This document shows positions 8,466 through 17,218 of a stretch of 64,000 nt of DNA, one piece after another. Under the pieces are notes generated by a model. The model made no database searches. It saw only the letters and a list, made by a program, of their open reading frames with translations, and was not told the DNA's origin. Position 1 is the stretch's first letter; each line of letters opens with the position of its first letter. A program made the position numbers and the translations under genes. This stretch comes from UBA8752 sp036159995 (GTDB lineage Bacteria > Bacteroidota > Bacteroidia > Flavobacteriales_D > Sanyastnellaceae): positions 1-64,000 of the forward strand of contig JAYYEI010000060.1 of NCBI GenBank assembly GCA_036159995.1, written 5' to 3'.

Positions 8466-8486
8466 TTGGTGTACTTTTGACACCAA
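8466..8486. promoter_or_regulatory. Operator and promoter between pfkA and the Nudix regulator
   Basis: A perfect inverted repeat, TTGGTGT (8466-8472) and ACACCAA (8480-8486), flanks a 7-base spacer. Together with the last T of the left arm, the spacer forms TACTTTTG, a perfect match to the Bacteroidota -7 element TAnnTTTG reading toward the Nudix gene (ATG at 8491). On the other strand a near-match TACATTCG lies about 20-26 bases before the pfkA ATG, so the repeat would sit upstream of that promoter. The same arrangement recurs at 9225-9243 and, less perfectly, at 48596-48612. Confidence 0.75.
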
Positions 8487-8490
8487 GGCA

Positions 8491-9225
8491 ATGATCCTTC
8501 GAGAAACACACCAACCGGTCACGGGTGTCGAATCCGCGGCTTTCGACGTCAGCGTCGACAACGTGGTCTTCGGATTTGATGGTGACCAACTTCAGGTCCT
8601 TCTCATCCGGCAGGGACTGCCCGGAGAAGACATGGGAACCGACCGATTCCACATGGCCATACCCGGCGACTTGGTGTATCCGAAGGAAGACCTCGATGAG
8701 GCCGCGGCCCGCATTCTCTCTACCCTCACCTCGTTGGAAGGCATCTTTTTGAAGCAATTCCGAGCCTTCGGTGACCCGGAGCGGGTAGCGGACGAGAAAG
8801 ACCAGGATTGGCTTCGCCGGATGCGCCCCTACCCTGACCGCCGTGTGGTGACCATTGGCTACTACAGCCTGGTGGCCATGGAGTATTACCGGCCAAAGCC
8901 TAGCAGCTTCGCCAGCCGGGCCGAATGGTGTCCTCTCCAGGATTTGCCCCGCCTGGCCTTCGACCACAACCAGATTGTCGACGCCGCCCTGCTCACGATC
9001 AGGGAGGATGCTGCTCACCATCAACTCGTCTACGAACTGCTCCCCGAGAAATTCACCCTCGGTCAGCTTCAGAGGCTGTACGAGATCATCCTAAACAAGA
9101 CGCTGGACAAGCGGAACTTTAGGAAGAACGTGAAGAAGATGCCGTGCATCGTGCCCCTCGATGAGAAACAGGAGGGCGTGTTGCACAAGCCTGCGCAGTT
9201 GTACACCTTTCGGAGGTCGGACTGA
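8491..9225 (+). CDS. NrtR/AraR-like transcriptional regulator with degenerate Nudix domain
   Basis: This 244-residue protein has an N-terminal Nudix fold (residues about 15-135) and a C-terminal winged helix (about 187-240) with FTLGQLQRLYE and LDKRNFRK, the signature of the NrtR family. The Nudix box region (59-83) keeps the IPGDLV and D-L-E-AA parts but reads RILSTLTSLEG where active enzymes have REL-EE-G, so the catalytic glutamates are missing. Such proteins act as sugar-sensing regulators; AraR of Bacteroides is the known example. It lies between the maltose operon and the glucan locus, with matching palindromes on both sides, so I infer it senses a maltose- or glucose-derived ligand. 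The start is ATG 8491; the longer in-frame start at 8413 would cross the operator. Confidence 0.85.
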   Translation: MILRETHQPVTGVESAAFDVSVDNVVFGFDGDQLQVLLIRQGLPGEDMGTDRFHMAIPGDLVYPKEDLDEAAARILSTLTSLEGIFLKQFRAFGDPERVADEKDQDWLRRMRPYPDRRVVTIGYYSLVAMEYYRPKPSSFASRAEWCPLQDLPRLAFDHNQIVDAALLTIREDAAHHQLVYELLPEKFTLGQLQRLYEIILNKTLDKRNFRKNVKKMPCIVPLDEKQEGVLHKPAQLYTFRRSD

Positions 9226-9243
9226 GGTGTATTTTTGACACCT
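9225..9243 (+). promoter_or_regulatory. Operator and promoter of the alpha-glucan (susCD) locus
   Basis: Inverted repeat AGGTGT (9225-9230) and ACACCT (9238-9243) flanks a 7-base spacer. TATTTTTG at 9230-9237 is a perfect TAnnTTTG -7 element, 38 bases before the GH13 start. The repeat begins on the last base of the regulator's stop codon. Arms, spacer length and the internal -7 element match the site at 8466-8486, which points to one regulator acting at both promoters. Confidence 0.75.
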
Positions 9244-9275
9244 ACGACACCGTCTTACACCCTGATTCTGCCGCC

Positions 9276-12062
9276 ATGCGTCCAGCATTGCTTCTTCTTT
9301 CATTTTGTTTGCCCCTTCTTATACAGGCTCAAGTCGTCTGGACAGACCCCCCCTTCCCCTCCGTCGACGACCAGGTGACCCTGTATTATGACGCGACAGA
9401 AGGCAACGGTGAATTGCAGGGCACCATTCCCGTCTACATCCACACCGGACTGATCACGTCTCAAAGCTCCACGCCCACGGATTGGCAGTACGTGAACATG
9501 CCGTGGGCCAGTACTGACCCGCAGTGGGTTATGGATTATGAGGGCACCGACCTGTGGAGCTACGATTTCGGAGGCCAGACCTTGGCCGATTTCTACGGCA
9601 TCGGAGCCGGGGTCGAGGCGGAACAACTCGCCATGGTCTTCCGCAATGGAACGGGATCCCTCGTCGGGCGGGACACCGACGGAAGCGACATCTTCCTCCC
9701 CTTGAGTGCCGGCGGATTTGAAGCCGTGTTCCTGCAGCCGCAGGAATCGAGTGCGCTGGTGGTCGCCGGCAATGTCGTGCCCCTCTCCGCCACCGCCACT
9801 GAACCGGCCCATCTGACCTTCAACCTGAACGGAGAGGTCTTGGCCGAAGCGTTGGACGCCACCCAGCTCGACTTCGACTTCACCCCGACCGAGGCCGGCA
9901 CCTCCACCATCGTCTTCTCCGCCGACAACGGCGCGGAAACGGCGACCGCCGAAGTGGATTTGATCGTCCTGCCGGACAGCCCCACAGTGGCCGAGGCTCC
10001 CGCCGGCACGGTGGACGGACTCAACCCGTCCGCCGACGGTACGTCCATCGTCATGCAGCTCTTTGCTCCGGACAAAAGCCACGTGTTCTTCATCGGGGAC
10101 CTGACCGACTGGGCCATCCAGGAGGACTTCATGATGAATGTGACGCCCGATGGCCAGCGGTTCTGGATCGAGCTCACCGGCATCAACCCCAACCAGGAGT
10201 ACCGCTACCAGTACCACGTCATGCCGAATGACGACCGCTTCCCCGATCCGTATGCCGAGAAGCAACTCGATTACTGGAACGACAATTGGATTCCCGAATC
10301 GACCTATCCGTTCCTGATTGATTACCCTGTGGGATTGACCAACCAGGCTCCGGTCAGCGTCTTCAAGACAGGCGGCCCACAATTCGAGTGGACCGATGGC
10401 GACTTCGAGCGCCCGGCGCAGGAGAATCTCGTGATTTATGAGTTGCTCGTCCGGGACTTCAGCGAGGAACGCACCTTCCAATTCATTCTCGATACGCTCG
10501 ATTACCTGAGCTCGCTCAACATCACCGCCCTCGAGCTCATGCCCATCAACGAGTTCAACGGCAACGACAGCTGGGGCTACAACCCCTCCTTCTATTTCGC
10601 CGTCGACAAGGCGTACGGTCCCAAGGACAAGTTCAAGGAACTCGTCGACGCCTGCCATGAGCGCGGCATCGCCGTCATCCTCGACATGGTGCTCAACCAC
10701 AGTGACTGGCCGAATCCCCAGATCCTGATGTGGTGGCAGGGCAATGCCCCCTCCCCGACCAACCCGTTCTTCAACGTCCAGCCCCCGGCCAACAGCTTCA
10801 GCTTCTTCTTCGATTACGACCACCAGGCCCAGGCCACTCAGGACTTCACGAAGCGCGTGATGGATTTCTGGCGGGAGGAATTCCACGTGGACGGCTACCG
10901 CTGGGACCTGTCCCAGGGCTTCACATGGAATGCGACAGGTGGCGGATACGACCAGGACCGCATTGACCTCTGGGAGGAGTACGGCAACCACGTCTGGAAC
11001 CAGGATCCCAGCTTCTACATGATCCTGGAGCACTGGACCGACAACAACGAGGAAAAGGCCCTCAGCGACATGGGCTTCATGACATGGGCCAACGTGACTC
11101 ACGACTACCAGGAGGCCGCCATGGGCTACAGCTCAAACCTCGCTTGGGCCAGCTGGCAGGAGCGCGGTTGGAACCACCCCCGCTCGGTGAGCTATGCGGA
11201 AAGCCACGATGAGGAGCGGCTGATGTACAAGAATGTCCAATACGGCAACAACAATGGCGGCTATGACGCCTCCGAGCTCGAAACGGCGCTAGCCCGAATG
11301 GAGCTGGCCGCCTGCTTCAACCTGCCCCTGCCCGGCCCCAAGATGATCTGGCAATTCGGCGAGCTCGGCTACGACTACAGCATCAACACCTGCAGTGACG
11401 GGGTGACGGTGTCCGAGGACTGCCGCGTGGACGCCAAGCCCGTCCGCTGGGATTACCGGGATGCGGCCGCTCGGTATCGGGTCTACCAGGTCATGGCAGC
11501 CCTGTCCGGCCTCAAGCGCGACCATGCCGTCTTCCAGACGACCGACTTCAACTGGGACGTCTGGGGCTACGGGAAGCGCCTCCACCTCAACGGCAGCGAC
11601 ATGAATGTGGTCGTGGCCGGCAACTTCCAGGTGACCGACCTGTCCATGGCTCCGGGATTCCAGCACCTCGGCACATGGTATGACTACTTCACGGGAGAAT
11701 CCTTCGAGGTGACCGACCTCGAAGCGTCCGTCGATTTCGCCCCCGGCGAATACCACCTGTGGACCGATGTGGCATTGGAAACGCCCGAGAACATCCTCGC
11801 CATTGCCGAGGCCCAAAAAGGAGCCGGATTCCGCATCGCGCCCAACCCCGGGGTGAACGCAGCCCTCGTCTTCCACGAGTCCCTAGCCAGTGCCGCCGAG
11901 CTTCGGGTGTTCGATCTCACGGGACGCATCTGCCATCGGGAAGCCATCGCCCCGGGCACCCAATCCCTGCGACTTCCGACCGATTTGCCCTTCGGCCCCC
12001 TCGTCCTTCGGGTCGTATCTGAAAACAACAGTCAGGCGGCCCATTGGCTCCATGCGGAGTGA
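9276..12062 (+). CDS. Secreted GH13 alpha-amylase family enzyme with T9SS sorting domain
   Basis: The 928-residue protein has a signal peptide (MRPALLLLSFCLPLLIQAQ), two N-terminal beta-sandwich segments, a CBM48-like module around residues 255-340 (HVFFIGDLTDW) and a complete GH13 barrel. The GH13 motifs are region I DMVLNHS (Asp470), region II GYRWDLSQG (nucleophile Asp544), region III ILEHW (acid Glu585) and region IV SHDEE (Asp645). The C-terminus (from about 845: FRIAPNPGVNAALVF, ELRVFDLTGR) is a T9SS sorting domain, so the enzyme is probably exported by T9SS and attached to the surface or released. Expected activity is cleavage of starch, glycogen or pullulan; the exact linkage specificity is not evident. 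It is the first gene of the locus, 84 bases before susC. Confidence 0.87.
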   Translation: MRPALLLLSFCLPLLIQAQVVWTDPPFPSVDDQVTLYYDATEGNGELQGTIPVYIHTGLITSQSSTPTDWQYVNMPWASTDPQWVMDYEGTDLWSYDFGGQTLADFYGIGAGVEAEQLAMVFRNGTGSLVGRDTDGSDIFLPLSAGGFEAVFLQPQESSALVVAGNVVPLSATATEPAHLTFNLNGEVLAEALDATQLDFDFTPTEAGTSTIVFSADNGAETATAEVDLIVLPDSPTVAEAPAGTVDGLNPSADGTSIVMQLFAPDKSHVFFIGDLTDWAIQEDFMMNVTPDGQRFWIELTGINPNQEYRYQYHVMPNDDRFPDPYAEKQLDYWNDNWIPESTYPFLIDYPVGLTNQAPVSVFKTGGPQFEWTDGDFERPAQENLVIYELLVRDFSEERTFQFILDTLDYLSSLNITALELMPINEFNGNDSWGYNPSFYFAVDKAYGPKDKFKELVDACHERGIAVILDMVLNHSDWPNPQILMWWQGNAPSPTNPFFNVQPPANSFSFFFDYDHQAQATQDFTKRVMDFWREEFHVDGYRWDLSQGFTWNATGGGYDQDRIDLWEEYGNHVWNQDPSFYMILEHWTDNNEEKALSDMGFMTWANVTHDYQEAAMGYSSNLAWASWQERGWNHPRSVSYAESHDEERLMYKNVQYGNNNGGYDASELETALARMELAACFNLPLPGPKMIWQFGELGYDYSINTCSDGVTVSEDCRVDAKPVRWDYRDAAARYRVYQVMAALSGLKRDHAVFQTTDFNWDVWGYGKRLHLNGSDMNVVVAGNFQVTDLSMAPGFQHLGTWYDYFTGESFEVTDLEASVDFAPGEYHLWTDVALETPENILAIAEAQKGAGFRIAPNPGVNAALVFHESLASAAELRVFDLTGRICHREAIAPGTQSLRLPTDLPFGPLVLRVVSENNSQAAHWLHAE

Positions 12063-12078
12063 CCCCGGCCACACCTTC

Positions 12079-12109
12079 GTGTCCATTCTACACTTCGCGT
12101 TTATTTTCG
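12079..12109 (+). promoter_or_regulatory. Possible weak operator and promoter before susC
   Basis: GTGT (12079-12082) and ACAC (12090-12093) are separated by 7 bases, the geometry of the three stronger sites, but with shorter arms and no -7 element inside. TATTTTCG at 12102-12109 is one mismatch from TAnnTTTG and lies 37 bases before the susC ATG, the same distance as in the GH13 promoter. It may be an internal promoter; chance occurrence is possible. Confidence 0.3.
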
Positions 12110-12146
12110 GGGCCGCCTTCGGGCGAACCGCCAATCGAACCGATTC

Positions 12147-15100
12147 ATGCACCTCTTCAGATTGATCCTTCCGGTCCTGGCCGGATTGTTCCTGACCACC
12201 TCCCTGTCGGCCCAGACCGTCTCGGGTGTGGTGAACGATGAAAATGGCCAACCCCTGCCCGGGGCCACCGTTCTCGCCAATGGCGGGGCCCGCGGAGCCT
12301 CCACGGACATGGATGGCCGCTACATCCTCTCCCTCGGCGCGGGCACCCACAGCATCAACTACAGCTTCGTCGGCTACCTCAAGGCGAACCGCTCGGTCAC
12401 CCTGGCCGCGGGCGAAACCAAGGTGGTCAACGTCCAGCTTGAGACCGATGCGGTCATGATGGACGACGTGGTGGTCGTCGGCTACGGCGTGCAGCGCAAG
12501 AAGGAGGTGACGGGCTCCATCGCCCAGATTGACAGCAAGCAGATCACGGCCGTCCGCACGCCGAGCTTCGAAGCGGCTCTGCAGGGTCAAGCCGCCGGCG
12601 TCCAGGTGTCGCAAAGCTCCGGCGTGGCCGGTGCAGGCAGCCTGATTCGTGTCCGGGGTGTGGCCTCCGTGTCTGCCGCCGGCGACCCGCTCTACGTGGT
12701 GGACGGCATTCCGATCACGCAGAACTATTTCCTGCGCGGCAACAGCGGGGCCATGAACAACAACCCGCTCGCCACAATCAACCCCAATGACATCGAATCG
12801 GTGGAGATCCTCAAGGACGCGGCGGCCACCGGCATCTACGGCTCCCGTGGTGCCAACGGGGTCATCCTCATCACCACCAAGCGGGGTAAGACCGGCACGA
12901 GCTACGAGTTCAGCTCGTCCATGGGCCTGTCCACTCCCGCCTCCTTGCCCAACATGCTCAACACGGAGCAATACCTGACCCTGCGCCAGGAGGCGTGGGA
13001 GAACGACGGGGGCACCGGCTACGTCTGGCTCCCCGGATTCACCTCCGCCGGCGACAGCCCGGAAGCCCGCAAGGCCGCATTCGAGCAGGCCATGATGACC
13101 AACACCGACTGGGTCAACGAAACCGTCGGCATGGGCGTCAAGCACAACTACAGCTTCGGTGCCCGCAGCGGCGGCGACAAGCACAGCCTGTACGCCGGTG
13201 TCAGCTATGACGACAACGGCAGCTATCTCATCGGCAACAGTTACGAGCGCGTGAGCGGTCGTCTCAACGGCGATTATGCTCCGAACGACTGGCTTAAGGT
13301 CATGTTGTCTTCCAGCCTGAGTCGGGGCATCAACAACCGCATCGATGCCGCCTGGTCCGGTGGTCTCGGCGACGCGATGTCCAATGCCCTGCCCTATTAC
13401 CCGGTCTACCGCACCGACACCCTGTTCAATGCCGACGGCACCATCCAGTCGCTGCCCGGGGATTACTACCTCTATCAGGACGAGTGGGGTGGCACGAAGA
13501 ACCCGGTTGCCGTGCGCGAGAGCAAGACCTGGGTCACCACCGAGGACCGCTCCATCAACAACGCGAGCATCATCCTGACCCCCACCGACAAGCTCTTCAT
13601 CAAGGGCTCCGGTGGATTCGACTACATGCACGTCCGGGAGGACATCTACAACCCGCCGAGCATCTTCATCACGAGTGAACTGGGCAACGCCAACCGATAC
13701 GCCAACTACGTGCTCAACTGGAACTACAGCCTGACAGCCGATTACAAGATGGACTTGACGGAATTCAGCCAACTGAGCCTGCTGGCTGGATCGGAATTCC
13801 AACGGACGGACAGCTACGGCTACGGCATCGGCTTCGGCGATGTGACCGGTCCGATTTTTGAGAACGACAGCCTGCTGGAGGTGGCCAATGGCCAGACCAC
13901 GGTCAACAACCCCTCCCAACACAGCTTTCTCTCTTACTTCGGCCGCGCCAACTACACGCTGAAGGACCGCTACTTCTTCCAGGGCACGGCCCGGGTGGAC
14001 GGTTCCAGCCGCTTCGGACGGAACTACCGCTACGGCTTCTTCCCCTCCCTCAGCGCCGGCTGGGTCATCAGCGACGAGCCGTGGTTTGAAAGTGGCCAGC
14101 TCAGCTTCCTGAAGGCCCGTACGAGCTGGGGCCGCACCGGAAACGCCGCCCTGCCCGATTACGCCCGTTTCGGCACGTACAGCGCCGCCGACAACGGCAT
14201 CCTCTACAATGGGCAGCCCATCCTCTTCCCGCTCCAGCCGGCCAACCCCAACCTCCGCTGGGAGACCAGCCGTACGGTGGACGCCAGCATCGAGATTGGC
14301 CTCTGGAACGACCGTGTGACGACCGAGATTGCCTACTACAACAAGCGGTCCAAGGACGTCATCATGAACGTCTCCACCCCGCCAAGCACGGGCTTCACGA
14401 ACCGGTGGGACAACGTGGCCACCATCCTCAACCGCGGGGTTGAGTTCTCCGTGAAGAGCCGCAACCTCATTGGCGAGTTCCAGTGGACCACCGAGCTCAA
14501 CTTCGCCCGGAACTACAACGAGCTGGAGGACATCGGCAACTACACGCCGGACGCTGTCAGCGGCGGCACCAACGACAGCCGCGTCATCCCGGGCAGCCCG
14601 GTCGGCAGCTTCTACCTGATGGAGTTCAGCCACGTGGACAGCGAAACCGGCCTGCCGGTCTACCTCGACCGCGCTGGCAACGAGACGTTCGACTACGACA
14701 ACAACGAGCGGAAATACGTCGGAGACGGCCTGCCCGACTTCGTGGGCGGCATGACCAACACCTTCCGCTACAAGCGGTGGGACTTGCGTGCCCTCGCCAC
14801 CTTCAGCTACGGCGCCAAAATCTTCGACAGCTCCTCCAAGCGCCAACTCGGTGTGGTGACCAGCTGGAACATGCGGACCGAAATCCTCGACCGTTGGCGC
14901 CAGCCGGGCGATGATGCCACCTTCCCGCGCCTCACCCTGGACGAGACCACCTACGGATTGCCCAGCGGATTCCCCTGGTGGAACACGAGCCTGTTTGTCT
15001 TTGACGCCAGCTACCTGCGCCTCCGCAACCTGACCCTCGGCTACACCATTCCGGTCATCGGCGAGGGGCCGCACGCCGTTCGCAACCTGCGCATCAATGC

Positions 15101-15263
15101 CAGTGTGACCAACCTGTTCACCATCACCAACTTCCCGGGCCTCGATCCGGAAGTCGTCCGCGACTTCGAGAACGCCCAAGACCGCAACATGAGCCCCAAC
15201 GTGACCTACCTCACGCCTCCGCAGGAGCGGGCCTTCACCCTCGGTGTCAACCTCCAATTCTGA
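12147..15263 (+). CDS. susC: SusC-family TonB-dependent outer-membrane transporter
   Basis: The 1038-residue protein carries a signal peptide (to about SLSAQ), a carboxypeptidase-regulatory-like domain (VSGVVNDENGQPLPGATV, about 26-100), the SusC linker VVVVGYGVQRKKEVTGSI, a TonB plug (GVQVSQSSGVAGAGSLIRVRG, then GANGVILITTKRG) and a long beta-barrel ending in AFTLGVNLQF with terminal Phe. It imports oligosaccharides across the outer membrane together with SusD. It lies 6 bases before susD. Gene content around it (two GH13 enzymes, GH65 operon) points to malto-oligosaccharides as substrate; that specificity is inference. Confidence 0.95.
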   Translation: MHLFRLILPVLAGLFLTTSLSAQTVSGVVNDENGQPLPGATVLANGGARGASTDMDGRYILSLGAGTHSINYSFVGYLKANRSVTLAAGETKVVNVQLETDAVMMDDVVVVGYGVQRKKEVTGSIAQIDSKQITAVRTPSFEAALQGQAAGVQVSQSSGVAGAGSLIRVRGVASVSAAGDPLYVVDGIPITQNYFLRGNSGAMNNNPLATINPNDIESVEILKDAAATGIYGSRGANGVILITTKRGKTGTSYEFSSSMGLSTPASLPNMLNTEQYLTLRQEAWENDGGTGYVWLPGFTSAGDSPEARKAAFEQAMMTNTDWVNETVGMGVKHNYSFGARSGGDKHSLYAGVSYDDNGSYLIGNSYERVSGRLNGDYAPNDWLKVMLSSSLSRGINNRIDAAWSGGLGDAMSNALPYYPVYRTDTLFNADGTIQSLPGDYYLYQDEWGGTKNPVAVRESKTWVTTEDRSINNASIILTPTDKLFIKGSGGFDYMHVREDIYNPPSIFITSELGNANRYANYVLNWNYSLTADYKMDLTEFSQLSLLAGSEFQRTDSYGYGIGFGDVTGPIFENDSLLEVANGQTTVNNPSQHSFLSYFGRANYTLKDRYFFQGTARVDGSSRFGRNYRYGFFPSLSAGWVISDEPWFESGQLSFLKARTSWGRTGNAALPDYARFGTYSAADNGILYNGQPILFPLQPANPNLRWETSRTVDASIEIGLWNDRVTTEIAYYNKRSKDVIMNVSTPPSTGFTNRWDNVATILNRGVEFSVKSRNLIGEFQWTTELNFARNYNELEDIGNYTPDAVSGGTNDSRVIPGSPVGSFYLMEFSHVDSETGLPVYLDRAGNETFDYDNNERKYVGDGLPDFVGGMTNTFRYKRWDLRALATFSYGAKIFDSSSKRQLGVVTSWNMRTEILDRWRQPGDDATFPRLTLDETTYGLPSGFPWWNTSLFVFDASYLRLRNLTLGYTIPVIGEGPHAVRNLRINASVTNLFTITNFPGLDPEVVRDFENAQDRNMSPNVTYLTPPQERAFTLGVNLQF

Positions 15264-15269
15264 TCCACG

Positions 15270-16700
15270 ATGAAGCGTTTCAACACCCCTTCCCTGCGGA
15301 TCGCCGCATTGGCCCTCTCCCTCGGTCTGCTCGTCACAGGCTGTGACAAGCAGTTGGAGTTCGAACCCGGTGACGTGATCCTCGCCGAGGACGCCATCAA
15401 CACCGCGGATGACCTCCAGCGGATGCTGAACTCCAACTACGACGTACTCGCCAACGTCCTCAACGGACGCCAGCAGAGCATCGCGGAGCTCCTCACCAAC
15501 AACATGGCCCGTCCGTACTCCAGCCTGGACTACACGGCAGTGTGGAACCGAGAGACCAACTTCTTTACCCCCACAACCGGCGGGCTCTACACGGACTTCT
15601 ACTACGCCATCTACCGCGCCAATGTGGTGGTCGAGAGCTTCGACCTCGTCGAAGGGCTGGATGACGCCACCGCGCTCCGGCTGGAGGCCGAGTCCCGGTT
15701 CGTTCGGGCCGTCTGCCACTGGTACCTCGTGAAGATGTGGGGCTACCCCTACGGCTACACGGCGGACAACAGCCACCTCGGTGTTCCGCTCCGCCTCGAT
15801 GCCGTCGAGCCCCCCACTCCGCGTGCCACAGTCGGTGAGGTCTACGCTCAGGTCATCGCCGACCTCGAATTCGCCCGGGACAATCTGCCCCAGGAGAACG
15901 GTCCCTATGCCTCCAGCATGGCCGCGAGCGGATTCCTCGCCCACATCCACTTCCTGCGCCAGGATTGGACGGCGTCCCAAACCGAGGCCGAGCGCGTCAT
16001 CAACAGCGGACTCTTCCAGCTTGACGACGACCTCGACCGCTTCGAGGCCGGCAGCGACAGTGTGCTCGCCGGAGACCTGATCAACCCCGAGACCGTGTTC
16101 GGCATCATCGGCGGCTACTTCGCCGTGGACGGCGACAGCCTGCTCAACGACCGGAGCTATGCCTTCCGGGACAACTTCCGCCAGGACAACAACATCAACC
16201 CGCAACTCACCTTCAGTGAAGACATCGTCAACCTGTTTTCCTTGAATGCCGCCGATGACCGCGGCAACTGGGTCAACAGCGACGGCGTGACGCACAAGGT
16301 GACCCGCTTTGACGACAAGCAGTTCTTCAACGTGCCCATCGTCCACCTCACCGGGCTCCACCTCCTGCGCGCCATGTGCGTGGCCCAGAACGCAGGCGAC
16401 CTGTCCACGGCCATAGCCGACATCAACGCCATCCGCGACCGGGCCTTCGGTGAAGACCTCAACGATCTCGACCCCGCCTCCGATGCTGCTGCCGTGCTGG
16501 CCGCGGCTCGGGAGGAATACCGCAAGGAGACCCTCTGCGAGGGCTGGGAACTCGACCAGGCCAAGCTCCGCGGCGTGATGGGCGAAGACGAGACGGTCCG
16601 CGACGCCCCGTGGGACTGCCCGGGCTCGCTCCTGCAATTCCCGAATTCCTCCACCACCGCGGCGGGATTCATCCTCAATGACGAAGGCGGATGCCTCTGA
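15270..16700 (+). CDS. susD: SusD/RagB-family starch-binding surface lipoprotein
   Basis: This 476-residue protein has a lipoprotein signal ending at LLVTGC (Cys25), followed by the acidic stretch typical of surface-exposed Bacteroidota lipoproteins. The body shows SusD features: the early IN-ADDLQRMLNSNYD segment, TPR-like helices with FVRAVCHWYLVKMWGYP, LRLDAVEPPTPRATVGEVY, and a C-terminal REEYRKETLCEGWELDQAKLR. SusD forms the lid over SusC and binds glycan. The aromatic platform residues for starch cannot be assigned without an alignment. It follows susC by 6 bases, the usual cotranscribed pair. Confidence 0.95.
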   Translation: MKRFNTPSLRIAALALSLGLLVTGCDKQLEFEPGDVILAEDAINTADDLQRMLNSNYDVLANVLNGRQQSIAELLTNNMARPYSSLDYTAVWNRETNFFTPTTGGLYTDFYYAIYRANVVVESFDLVEGLDDATALRLEAESRFVRAVCHWYLVKMWGYPYGYTADNSHLGVPLRLDAVEPPTPRATVGEVYAQVIADLEFARDNLPQENGPYASSMAASGFLAHIHFLRQDWTASQTEAERVINSGLFQLDDDLDRFEAGSDSVLAGDLINPETVFGIIGGYFAVDGDSLLNDRSYAFRDNFRQDNNINPQLTFSEDIVNLFSLNAADDRGNWVNSDGVTHKVTRFDDKQFFNVPIVHLTGLHLLRAMCVAQNAGDLSTAIADINAIRDRAFGEDLNDLDPASDAAAVLAAAREEYRKETLCEGWELDQAKLRGVMGEDETVRDAPWDCPGSLLQFPNSSTTAAGFILNDEGGCL

Positions 16701-16720
16701 CCCCCACAGCATTGACCACC

Positions 16721-17218
16721 ATGAAACTTCAACACCTCCTCCTCCCCGTCCTGGCACTGACCCTCGCGGACACCGGGTGCAAGCGTGATATCTCCGGTGA
16801 ACTCGGAGACCCCATCGACAAGCGGGCCGGCTTCCTTGGCAAGTGGGAGCTCGCCTCCTTCACCCAGCAGGACCTCAACAATCCGCTGAAGCAGACCCGA
16901 GATCTGAGCCACCTCTACATCCAAGACGGCGCGGCGCCCATGAGCCTCACCTTCAACGACGACGACTCCTACGAAATCGTTCAGGAAATCGGCCGCGAGT
17001 ACTTCGGCCAAGGCGGCATGTGGTCCTTCGACGACCCCGCCTTCCCGACCTTCCTTCAGTTGATGGGCGAAGGCGATACGCTCCAGTACAACCTCGGCAC
17101 CACCGTGCGCCCCTACGATGACCAGATGGCCATCGAATACCGCCGGAGCTGCGGAGAGGGCGGCGCCTACCTCGAGACGGTCATCTACACCTTCACCTTC
17201 AACCGCATCCCGCAATGA
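16721..17218 (+). CDS. Small secreted or lipid-anchored protein of the susCD locus, lipocalin-like (DUF5004-type)
   Basis: The 165-residue protein begins with a signal (MKLQHLLLPVLALTLADTGC); the Cys20 context is a weak lipobox because Asp stands at -3. It then reads FLGKWELASF, MSLTFNDDDSYEI, GMWSFDDPAFPTFLQL and ends YTFTFNRI. The order 'GKWELAS', 'L-F-DD-Y', 'G-W-FDD' resembles the lipocalin-like DUF5004 proteins often placed after susD. A longer start at 16691 overlaps susD and would bury the signal peptide, so 16721 is used. It occupies the position of susE and overlaps the next gene by 4 bases (ATGA), implying translational coupling. A role in glycan binding is inference only. Confidence 0.65.
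   Translation: MKLQHLLLPVLALTLADTGCKRDISGELGDPIDKRAGFLGKWELASFTQQDLNNPLKQTRDLSHLYIQDGAAPMSLTFNDDDSYEIVQEIGREYFGQGGMWSFDDPAFPTFLQLMGEGDTLQYNLGTTVRPYDDQMAIEYRRSCGEGGAYLETVIYTFTFNRIPQ

Noticed and set aside
12071..12082. ACAC-CTTC-GTGT inverted repeat beside the weak site before susC
   Set aside because: Polarity is opposite to the glucan operator and the loop is four bases; treated as chance.
11883..16757. A 1624-codon open frame on the minus strand opposite the GH13, susC and susD genes
   Set aside because: It is the antisense shadow of strongly coding plus-strand genes in GC-rich DNA, rich in Val, Gly, Ala and His, with no recognisable domain.
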